Shown here: positions 24,576 to 32,091 of the stretch, in pieces
How positions within the stretch are numbered: the first letter of the stretch is position 1
How the letters are laid out: the number at the start of each line of letters is the position of its first letter
From: Oscillospiraceae bacterium
GTDB lineage: Bacteria > Bacillota > Clostridia > Oscillospirales > CAG-272
Length of the DNA: 32,091 nt
Direction of reading: 5' to 3'
NCBI GenBank assembly: GCA_015065075.1
Contig: SVRA01000012.1
Location: 1-32,091, forward strand
Notes under the pieces: model-generated
What the model was told of the DNA's origin: nothing
Databases searched by the model: none
Seen by the model: the letters and a program-made list of their open reading frames with translations, nothing else
Translations under genes and position numbers: made by a program

Positions 24576-25943
24576 ATGAAAATTGTTGTTATTGGAAACG
24601 GTATCGTCGGAGAGGCTCTGATCTCGGCTCTCTGCGAGGAGGGTCACAGCGTTACCGTTATTGACGAGGATGCCGAAACGGTTGCCGCCGTTGTAAATAA
24701 ATACGACGTGCTTGGCGTAACCGGAAACGGCGCCTCGATAGATATACAGACCGAGGCGGGCGTGCCCGAATGCGATATTATAATCTCGGTCGCGCAGAGC
24801 GACGAGCTCAATCTGCTCTGCTGTATGATCGGCAAGCAGCTCGGCGCAAAGCGCTCTATCGCGAGAGTAAGAGATCCCGACTATCTCAAGCAGGTGTCGT
24901 TTATGTCGAGAAATCTCGGAATCGATATGATCGTCAATCCCGAGTACGAGGCGGCTCGCGAGGCGGCAAGACTTATCCGATTCCCTGCGGCGATGAAGCT
25001 TGAAAAGTTCGCCAACGGTCAGGTTGAGGTCGTTGAGATACATATTGGCGCAAATCATCCCTTTATCGATCTTGCGCTTAAGGATTTTAAGAGCCGTTTT
25101 GGCACAAACACGCTTATCTGCACCGTCGTGCGCGGCGACGAGTTCTTTATTCCCGGCGGTAATTTTGTCATCCGCGAGGGTGATATCGTTTCTATTGCCG
25201 GCTCACGCATCGACATAAACGAGCTTTTCGTTAAGATCGGTCTTATAGGAAAGCAGCTTAAGAGAATTTTGCTTATCGGAGGAGGAAGAATTACGAGATA
25301 TCTCGTCGGTCCTCTTCGCGAGAGCGGATATAAGATCAGAATAATTGAAAAGGAGCTTGCCGTCTGCGAGGAGCTTGCCGATATTTTCCCGAACGTCAAG
25401 ATAATTCACGGCGATGCGACCGACCCGACTCTTCTCGACGAGGAGGGGATCAAGGATGCGGACGCTTGCGTGGTTATGACCTCGAGCGATCATACCAATC
25501 TGATCATTTCGATGTTCGCACAGTCCAGAGAGGTTGACAAGGTTATTGCCAAGATCGCTTCTCCTTCCTTTGTCAAGCTTTCCGAAAACGCCGGAGTTGA
25601 CTCCAACATCACTCCTCAGTTCATAATCACGTCCAAAGTCTTACAGTACGTGAGAGGTCAGGCAAACAAGGACGGCAAGGGAGCTAAGAGCTCTATCGTC
25701 GCCCTTCATAGGATCGCGGACAATCGCGTCGAGGCACTTGAATTCGACGTAGCAGAGGACTTTAAGCAAGCGGGCGTTCCGCTCAGCAAGCTGAAGCTCA
25801 AGCAAAACGTACTCGTTGCCGCAACGATTCGCAACGGTGCGGTCAACTACGCGCACGGCAACACTACGATAGAGGCGGGCGACAAGGTAATAGTGCTCAC
25901 CTCCAATCCTCACGTTTGCTATCTTAACGACGTGCTTGAGTGA
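24576..25943 (+). CDS. trkA: Trk system potassium uptake protein TrkA (two RCK N/C domain pairs)
   Basis: MKIVVIGNGIVGEALISALCEEGHSVTVIDED; second Rossmann RILLIGGGRITRYLVGPL; HGDATDPTLLDEEGIKDADACVVMT. Confidence 0.95.
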   Translation: MKIVVIGNGIVGEALISALCEEGHSVTVIDEDAETVAAVVNKYDVLGVTGNGASIDIQTEAGVPECDIIISVAQSDELNLLCCMIGKQLGAKRSIARVRDPDYLKQVSFMSRNLGIDMIVNPEYEAAREAARLIRFPAAMKLEKFANGQVEVVEIHIGANHPFIDLALKDFKSRFGTNTLICTVVRGDEFFIPGGNFVIREGDIVSIAGSRIDINELFVKIGLIGKQLKRILLIGGGRITRYLVGPLRESGYKIRIIEKELAVCEELADIFPNVKIIHGDATDPTLLDEEGIKDADACVVMTSSDHTNLIISMFAQSREVDKVIAKIASPSFVKLSENAGVDSNITPQFIITSKVLQYVRGQANKDGKGAKSSIVALHRIADNRVEALEFDVAEDFKQAGVPLSKLKLKQNVLVAATIRNGAVNYAHGNTTIEAGDKVIVLTSNPHVCYLNDVLE

Positions 25944-25971
25944 TCTTACAATTCGATTTCGAGGACGTACA

Positions 25972-27477
25972 ATGAATTTAAAAATGTTGAGATATATCAC
26001 CGGTCAGCTTTTGTTGGTGGAGGGGGCGCTTATGCTCATCCCTCTTATCACTATGCTGATATACGGTGAGTTTGGAATGCTTTATTCCGTTCTTATTCCT
26101 ATTGGAATGTTACTTGTTCTTGGCGTTTTACTTTCCCTGCGCAAGCCGGAAGGGTCTGCGCTTGGTGCCAAGGACGGCTTTGTGGTGGTCGGATTGTCAT
26201 GGATCATCCTATCCTTTTTCGGCTGCTTGCCGTTTGTGCTTTCGGGGCTTATTCCCAATTTTATCGATGCTTATTTTGAAACGGTATCCGGCTTTACCAC
26301 CACGGGCGCGAGCGTGCTTTTCCCACAGCAATACGGTATGCTTTGGAATCCTGTTGATCCCTCAATGGGTATGCGCGGAATCTTTTTGTGGCGCAGCTTT
26401 ACTAACTGGATAGGCGGCATGGGTGTGCTTGTCTTTGTGCTTGCCATTATGCCTCAGCAGGATATGAAATCGTCAAGACTGGTTCATATCATGCGCGCCG
26501 AAATGCCCGGACCGAAGGTTGACAAGATCGTTGCTACGGTCAGAAAGACCGCGGCTATCATGTACGGCATTTACGTTGGGCTGACACTTGCTCAGGTAAT
26601 TTGCCTGATGTTTGGCGGTATGGATCTTTACGAGGCGTTATGTGTTTCTTTCTCAACGGCAGGCACGGGCGGATTTGCAATATGGAGCGACAGCATGGTG
26701 ACCTTTGGAGGCACCGTGGCGCACATTGAATACTGCCAGTGGGTAGTTGCCATATTTATGTTTATATTCAGTATCAACTTCAATCTTTATTACCTGATCC
26801 TGACCGGAAAGGCACTTGTGGCACTCTTTAGCGAGGAGCTTCGCTGGTTCACCGGAATCACGGTCGCGGCAACGGCGCTTATTACCTACAATATTTATTC
26901 TGCTTACGGCAACCTTGGAGATGCACTCAGGAACGCGTTTTTCCAGGTGAACACCGTGATATCGACCTCGGGATTTGCCACCAGCGACTTTAATCTCTGG
27001 CCGAATCTTTCGAAAACGCTTCTGCTTGTGCTTATGTTTATTGGTGCATGCGCGGGATCGACGGGCGGTGGTGTCAAGGTCAGCAGGCTTGTGATATCGG
27101 TCAAGAGCACCTGGGCGGAGATCAGACACATGACCGACCCAAGACAGATAAAAAAGGTCATGTTTGAGAAAAAGAGTGTGGACAAGGACACGGTGCGCGG
27201 AGTTTTCGCATATATGGTCGCTTACATTCTGATCTTTTTCGTTTCCTTCTTGGCGATCGCCGTTGCTGACGGGCAGAGCATTGAGACATCGTTTTCGTCG
27301 GTCGCCGCCTGTCTGAACAACGTTGGGCCCGGTCTCGATGCGGTAGGGCCGAGCGGCAACTTCGCGTTCTACTCACCTATATCGAAGGTCGTTCTGACTC
27401 TCGACATGCTTTTGGGCAGACTTGAGCTCTTCCCGATACTCTTGCTTTTCTCTCCCTCCACCTGGAAAGAGAAATAA
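25972..27477 (+). CDS. trkH: TrkH-type potassium uptake transmembrane protein
   Basis: ETVSGFTTTGASV, STAGTGGFA, VNTVISTSGFATSDFN, GACAGSTGGGVKVSR, CLNNVGPGL selectivity-filter-like segments. Confidence 0.95.
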   Translation: MNLKMLRYITGQLLLVEGALMLIPLITMLIYGEFGMLYSVLIPIGMLLVLGVLLSLRKPEGSALGAKDGFVVVGLSWIILSFFGCLPFVLSGLIPNFIDAYFETVSGFTTTGASVLFPQQYGMLWNPVDPSMGMRGIFLWRSFTNWIGGMGVLVFVLAIMPQQDMKSSRLVHIMRAEMPGPKVDKIVATVRKTAAIMYGIYVGLTLAQVICLMFGGMDLYEALCVSFSTAGTGGFAIWSDSMVTFGGTVAHIEYCQWVVAIFMFIFSINFNLYYLILTGKALVALFSEELRWFTGITVAATALITYNIYSAYGNLGDALRNAFFQVNTVISTSGFATSDFNLWPNLSKTLLLVLMFIGACAGSTGGGVKVSRLVISVKSTWAEIRHMTDPRQIKKVMFEKKSVDKDTVRGVFAYMVAYILIFFVSFLAIAVADGQSIETSFSSVAACLNNVGPGLDAVGPSGNFAFYSPISKVVLTLDMLLGRLELFPILLLFSPSTWKEK

Positions 27478-27513
27478 GAAGATTAAACAACTGTTTTTTG
27501 GGAGACAATTTTA

Positions 27514-28143
27514 ATGAATAATAATCCAAAATTTATCGTCTTTGAGGGCATTGACGGCGCGGGGAAGACGACGCAAATAAATCTTCTCCGAGAAGAGCTT
27601 GAAAAGCTCGGTATCTTGTGCGAGGTTACCGCCGAGCCGACAGAGCTGCCGTCGGGAAAGGCGATTCGTCGCGCGCTTGCCAAGGAGGTAGACAAGACTC
27701 CGCTTGAGATGGCAGAGATGTTTACCTTTGACCGAGAGCTTCACAACACCGATGCTAAAATAGGTATTAAAAAGATGCTCGCAGAGGGAAAAACCGTTAT
27801 CTGCGACAGATACTATTATTCTTCTCTTGCATATCAAGGTACCGTGTTGGGATACGACGCCGTTGCAAAATTAAACCTTGAAAATCCCAAAATACTGAAG
27901 CCCGATATGTGCATATTCCTTGATCTTTCTCCCGAGGAAAGTCTAAAGAGGATAGGTAACAGAGGAAACACCGTTGAAATATATGAAAATCTTGAATATC
28001 TTACTCGCACTCGCAAGACATTTTTCGAGGTTTTCGAACATTTGCGCAAGAGAGAAGAAAACATAGCAATTATAAATGCGTGCGGCAGCATTTCCGAGGT
28101 CTCTTCGCTCATTCTTGCCGCCGTTTTAGACGTTTACAAATAA
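27514..28143 (+). CDS. tmk: Thymidylate kinase
   Basis: KFIVFEGIDGAGKTTQINLL P-loop, FTFDRELH, VICDRYYYSSLAYQG. Confidence 0.96.
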   Translation: MNNNPKFIVFEGIDGAGKTTQINLLREELEKLGILCEVTAEPTELPSGKAIRRALAKEVDKTPLEMAEMFTFDRELHNTDAKIGIKKMLAEGKTVICDRYYYSSLAYQGTVLGYDAVAKLNLENPKILKPDMCIFLDLSPEESLKRIGNRGNTVEIYENLEYLTRTRKTFFEVFEHLRKREENIAIINACGSISEVSSLILAAVLDVYK

Positions 28144-28159
28144 TATTTCGGGGGTTTTG

Positions 28160-29074
28160 ATGAAAATCAAGTTCAGCAGATCTGAAATCCTTAATTTTTT
28201 AAAAAATACGCTTTTAGTTATAGTTGGAACGATAATACTTTCGTTTGGTTCGGCCGTATTTATAATACCGTTTGATCTTGTTACCGGCGGAGTTTCGGGA
28301 ATAGCGATCGTTCTCCACAGGATTATTCCTCTTGATTTTCTTACGGTAGACCTTATAATCACCATTGTTACCTGGCTTTTGTTTTTCGTGGGTTTTTTCG
28401 TTCTGGGGAAATCGTTTGCCTTGAAGACCCTTATTTCAACCATAATCTACCCTCTTGGTATATCCCTTTTCATGAAGCTTTCCGACCCCTCTTTTCTAAA
28501 CGGATTTTTCTGTTTACAGGCGTCTCAATACTCGGAGATATCTCTGATTCTTGCCACCGCGCTCGGCGGAGCTTGCGTTGGCGCGGGGTGCGCAATAACC
28601 TTTCTTGGCGGTGGCTCCACGGGTGGCGTAGATATAATTTCGTTTTCTATATGTAAGGTTTTCAAACGCCTGAAAAGCTCGGTCGTAATTTTCATCGTTG
28701 ACGCAAGCATCGTAGTTTTTGGTATGTTTGTTATTGGGGACTTTGTTCTTTCGCTTCTCGGCATTTTTTCCGCCCTTGTCGCAGCGTTTATGGTAGACAA
28801 GGTGTTTATAGGAAGCTCCAAGTCATTCATTGCTCAAATAATCAGCGAGGAATACAAGGCGATCAACGCAGAGATCATAAAGAAGATCGACCGTGGCTCT
28901 ACTATAGTCGACGTAGTGGGAGGATATACGGGAGAAAACAAAAAAATGATAATGGTCTCCTTTACCGTTAATCAATATGCGGAGATATTGAACGTTATAA
29001 ACAGAAATGACAAAAATGCGTTCGTAACCATTCACCAAGCACACGAGATCAACGGTGAGGGTTGGACGAGATGA
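28160..29074 (+). CDS. YitT family membrane protein (DUF161 + C-terminal DUF2179)
   Basis: TM segments with ALGGACVGAGCAITFLGGGSTGGVDIIS; C-terminal DRGSTIVDVVGGYTGENKKMIMVSF..DKNAFVTIHQAHEINGEGW. Confidence 0.93.
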   Translation: MKIKFSRSEILNFLKNTLLVIVGTIILSFGSAVFIIPFDLVTGGVSGIAIVLHRIIPLDFLTVDLIITIVTWLLFFVGFFVLGKSFALKTLISTIIYPLGISLFMKLSDPSFLNGFFCLQASQYSEISLILATALGGACVGAGCAITFLGGGSTGGVDIISFSICKVFKRLKSSVVIFIVDASIVVFGMFVIGDFVLSLLGIFSALVAAFMVDKVFIGSSKSFIAQIISEEYKAINAEIIKKIDRGSTIVDVVGGYTGENKKMIMVSFTVNQYAEILNVINRNDKNAFVTIHQAHEINGEGWTR

Positions 29075-29103
29075 CCGCAAGGGTCTAATAATACGAAGTG
29101 ATC

Positions 29104-29134
29104 GATAAAGGGCGGTTTCTTTCGTCCCTTTATC
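29104..29134 (+). terminator. Possible terminator/hairpin after YitT gene
   Basis: GATAAAGGG...CCCTTTATC, without clear T-run. Confidence 0.45.
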
Positions 29135-29198
29135 AGATTACAGCGCAAATGAAAACTTGGCTTATATAATAATATCTGCATATACAAGGAGTTAAAAA

Positions 29199-31460
29199 AT
29201 GAAAATCAACCGAATTATTGCTGTGCTTCTCGTTTTGGTCTTGATCGGCTCCGTGGTACTGACGGCTTGCGAGGGCTCATCCAAAAAAGAAGAAAACCAG
29301 TCTACCGAAACAACAACCAACGAAGAGGCCTCTAAAGGTGAAGAAAGCTCATCCAAGATTGAGGAAAGTTCTTCAAAAAGCGAAGAAAGTTCTTCAAAGA
29401 GCGAGGAAAGTTCTTCAAAGAGCGAGGAAAGCTCGTCCAACAGTGAGGACACCACATCCGAAAGAGAGGAAGAGACAACGGTGATAATCGACATTATGAT
29501 AGGCGAGACGCTCGACGCCGAGCCCGCGGCAGACTTCTCGGTATCGAAAGTATTCTCGGACTACATGGTCGTTCAGAGAGGCGAGCACATTCGCGTTTGG
29601 GGCTTTGCTCCCGAAAGCGAGAACGGCAAGAAGGTATCGGGTGAATTCAAGGGTATGTTTGCCGAGGCAATTGTCGAAAACGGCGAATGGTGCATTACCT
29701 TCGGCGCAAGACTTGAAGCCGACACTGTCGGAGCAGAGATGTCCATATATGCAGGTGATAATAAGACCGTCACGTTCAAGGACGTGCTTGTCGGCGACGT
29801 TTATCTCGTTCTCGGTCAGTCCAACGCGGCGCTCGCACTCAGCGAGTCGGTCAAGGGCGGAAACACTGTCGACATCGACGAAAACTCAATAATCAGACTT
29901 AACTATCTCAACGGCAGCGGTGGCACATACGCCGAAAAGGGAACAGATTACGTTTACAAGGATCTCGAAAACACGACCTTGTGGACAAAGACCACTCAAG
30001 CTTATGCACTCCGTTTCTCCGGTATCGGATACCATTTCGCACAGGAAATGGTTGCAAGATCGGGCAATTCTGTGCCCGTAGGTCTTATGGAGGTTGCTTA
30101 CGGTGGCGCACCCTTGGCGTCCTTCCTGCCTAACGATCTCGCAGAGCTTTACGATTCTGATTACTATAGTGCGGACACGGGCAAATATATTTCTATGAGA
30201 GATACCACGCATTTTGGAAGATATCTCTACAATTGCTATCTCGCTCCCGCGAGCAGATACGCGGTTGCGGGTGTGCTCTGGTATCAGGGAGAGAGCGATA
30301 ATCCTCTGAATTTCGCACAGGTATACGGTGACGAGTTCGGTGATTTCGTTGAGCATCTCAGATCTACTCACAACGTGATCAACAAGGAATTCCCCGTATT
30401 CGTCGTTGAATTCCCCACACAGTATCAAAAACCCGCGGATTACAGCGGAAGCGACCCTTGGCACTATATGGAGGTTGGCACTATCCGTACCTTTATGGGT
30501 CTTCTTCCCACGGTTATTGACGGCTGCTATCTTTCGGCGTCCAGCGATCTGTGGACCGACACAAGCTTCCCCAACAGTCTACACCCAAATTGCAAGCCCG
30601 GTCAGGCAAAGAGACTTGCCGATATTGCGGAGTTTGTGATATTCGGAAAAGGAACGCTTGATGATGCTATGGGTCCGATCTTCAGCAGCGCTGCGCTGAG
30701 CGAGGACAAGAAGACAATTACCGTTACCTTTACGAATGTGGGAGAGGGTCTTACCACCGCCGACGGCGGAGCTGCCGTAAAGGGTATTTGCGGATTTTCG
30801 GAAAAGACATTTGGTCTTGCCACGCCCCTGACTCCTGTGAGCGCAGAGATAACCGCAAAGGACCAGATCACCGTGACCTTTGACGAGGCGGTCAAGGCGG
30901 TAGCATACAACTACAACACCACCGACGTTTACGGCGAGACCCTGAACCTTTGCAACAGCGCGAAGATTCCTGCGCTGGCATTTATCACTCCTTATGAGGA
31001 TATGGATCTCAGTGGATTTTCGGAGGATGAGTTCGTTTCAAGAAAGAACAAGAACCTCCGCTTGCAAGGAGCTTTCATTGACAGACTGATATCAGACGGA
31101 GCAGATATATTTACTCCCGGCAGCGTTGAGCCGGGTCTCAACGCAGGTGGAAACAAGATAGAGATAACAAAGGGATCTTCGTCTCTCAGCTGCACCGGCT
31201 GGATTGGCTACGGATATCCTACATTGGCGTTTGGCTATTCACTCGACGGCAGCGATGCTATTCTGAAAATCGCTCCGACCGCACCCGAGGCGGCGGTTCT
31301 TACGGCGGGCGGTGAGCACGCGGTGAGATTTGCAATCAACATTGACGTAAGCGATCTTGAGGTCGGTGAGCATACCGTTTCGTTCCTCGCGTTTGTTGAC
31401 GCTAATGACGGAACTGTAGCAAAGCTTCTTTCCTTTACCGTTGTCGTAGTTGAAAAGTAA
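29199..31460 (+). CDS. Sialate O-acetylesterase-like lipoprotein
   Basis: Lipobox VVLTAC; VFSDYMVVQRGEHIRVWGFA; VLVGDVYLVLGQSNA; LWYQGESDN; LHPNCKPGQAKRLADIAEF. Confidence 0.88.
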   Translation: MKINRIIAVLLVLVLIGSVVLTACEGSSKKEENQSTETTTNEEASKGEESSSKIEESSSKSEESSSKSEESSSKSEESSSNSEDTTSEREEETTVIIDIMIGETLDAEPAADFSVSKVFSDYMVVQRGEHIRVWGFAPESENGKKVSGEFKGMFAEAIVENGEWCITFGARLEADTVGAEMSIYAGDNKTVTFKDVLVGDVYLVLGQSNAALALSESVKGGNTVDIDENSIIRLNYLNGSGGTYAEKGTDYVYKDLENTTLWTKTTQAYALRFSGIGYHFAQEMVARSGNSVPVGLMEVAYGGAPLASFLPNDLAELYDSDYYSADTGKYISMRDTTHFGRYLYNCYLAPASRYAVAGVLWYQGESDNPLNFAQVYGDEFGDFVEHLRSTHNVINKEFPVFVVEFPTQYQKPADYSGSDPWHYMEVGTIRTFMGLLPTVIDGCYLSASSDLWTDTSFPNSLHPNCKPGQAKRLADIAEFVIFGKGTLDDAMGPIFSSAALSEDKKTITVTFTNVGEGLTTADGGAAVKGICGFSEKTFGLATPLTPVSAEITAKDQITVTFDEAVKAVAYNYNTTDVYGETLNLCNSAKIPALAFITPYEDMDLSGFSEDEFVSRKNKNLRLQGAFIDRLISDGADIFTPGSVEPGLNAGGNKIEITKGSSSLSCTGWIGYGYPTLAFGYSLDGSDAILKIAPTAPEAAVLTAGGEHAVRFAINIDVSDLEVGEHTVSFLAFVDANDGTVAKLLSFTVVVVEK
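29341..29445 (+). repeat. Five tandem 21-nt units encoding (EESSSKx) Ser/Glu linker
   Basis: GA[A/G]GAAAG[C/T]TC[A/T/G]TC[C/A]AA.... repeated with period 21 nt. Confidence 0.9.
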
Positions 31461-31500
31461 TAATTCAGATGCCGTCGTTCATGCGGTGTTTGAAAACTGA

Positions 31501-31536
31501 AAAAGCGGGACTATCCTTGGGGATAGTCCCGCTTTT
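31501..31536. terminator. Bidirectional terminator between esterase and spoVT
   Basis: AAAAGCGGGACTATCC-TTGG-GGATAGTCCCGCTTTT, perfect 16-bp stem. Confidence 0.9.
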
Positions 31537-31541
31537 GTGTT

Positions 31542-32091
31542 TTAGCTCTCGAGCTGTCTGCCAAGAAAGCTTGCGGCGGTCTGGACGAGCTTGGTTTCAA
31601 CTGCTTCGGGGAAGGAGTCGGTGTCGTTGGGGGTCAATGCCGCGACGCAGCCGACTACATCTCCTTCACTGATGATAGGCATGGCACAGCTGACGTAATG
31701 ACTTCCTCCGTCCGAGATGGCGCTGATCTTTTGTTCTCCCTGACGGTAAGCGTACATTCCTCTTGATTCGCATACGGCTTCAAGCTCTGCAGACAAGGAT
31801 TTGTCCGAATATTCTTTCTTTGATACTCCCGCACAGGCGACAACAGAGTCGCGATCGCAGATAACGACCGAGAGGTCGCAGGTCTTGTGCAACGTCTCGG
31901 CATACTGTGCTGCAAATGCGGTCAACTCGCCGATAGGGGAGTACTTTTTGAATATCACCTCGCCATCGCGATCGGTAAATATTTCCAGCGGGTCACCGCC
32001 ACTGATAACATTGACACTAAAAACCTTGTCGAGCTGGTTTTTAGCCGACTGAACTGCCACAGAATGGTATTTATCTGCGACTTTTTCGATA
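31542..32091 (-). CDS. spoVT: Stage V sporulation protein T-like C-terminal portion (GAF-like domain plus half of AbrB domain), open to right edge; N-terminal sequence anomalous
   Basis: GDPLEIFTDRDGEVIFKKYSPIGELTAFAAQYAETLHKTCDLSVVICDRDSVVACAGVSKKEY...AASFLGRQLES closely matches SpoVT; upstream residues IEKVADKYHSVAVQSAKNQLDKVFSVNVISG do not. Confidence 0.8.
   Translation of the reverse strand, partial: IEKVADKYHSVAVQSAKNQLDKVFSVNVISGGDPLEIFTDRDGEVIFKKYSPIGELTAFAAQYAETLHKTCDLSVVICDRDSVVACAGVSKKEYSDKSLSAELEAVCESRGMYAYRQGEQKISAISDGGSHYVSCAMPIISEGDVVGCVAALTPNDTDSFPEAVETKLVQTAASFLGRQLES

Noticed and set aside
23010-25058. 682-aa minus-strand ORF
   Set aside because: Runs antisense across both the rhamnosidase and trkA genes; low-stop antisense frame from codon bias, no recognisable domains.
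1-32091. CRISPR array, tRNA/rRNA genes, transposase, prophage or toxin-antitoxin modules
   Set aside because: None seen by reading. The only periodic repeat is the in-gene 21-nt array at 29341-29445, and the lone XRE gene has no toxin partner adjacent.

Overview
This 32.1-kb window looks like chromosomal DNA from a spore-forming member of the Clostridia/Bacillota, probably a metagenomic contig; that assignment is inferred from gene content. Coding density is high. In order it carries: a spoIIA-type sigma-F operon (STAS anti-anti-sigma, anti-sigma kinase, sigma factor); a small acidic ORF bracketed by inverted copies of a hairpin repeat; tyrS (-) behind a recognisable T-box leader; pgeF/yfiH; an MBOAT acyltransferase plus DHHW-type protein pair; a small TM/Ala-Lys-Glu helical protein; a duplicated BcrA-like ABC exporter (ATPase-permease-ATPase-permease) followed by a two-component system and two small membrane proteins; an ABC-F ATPase (-); a divergent gpsA; a surface-anchored CHAP-type protein (-); a small XRE regulator behind a long, strongly promoted leader; a histidine phosphatase; a GH78-like rhamnosidase; trkA/trkH; tmk; a YitT-family protein; a sialate O-acetylesterase lipoprotein; and the C-terminal part of spoVT (-) running off the right edge. 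I saw no CRISPR array, rRNA, tRNA, transposase or prophage module. The least ordinary items are: (1) the spoVT frame, which joins about 95 bp from the right edge to sequence that is not the expected AbrB N-terminus; (2) the leader of the XRE gene, with a perfect consensus promoter, strong SD, 16-codon uORF and a 12-bp hairpin abutting the uORF stop; (3) an intergenic hairpin repeat whose copies show compensatory stem changes and are always oriented 3' of a gene; (4) a three-unit CxxC module inserted in the DHHW protein; (5) a string of compact hairpins between the T-box terminator and tyrS. All homology calls come from motif recognition, not database searches.
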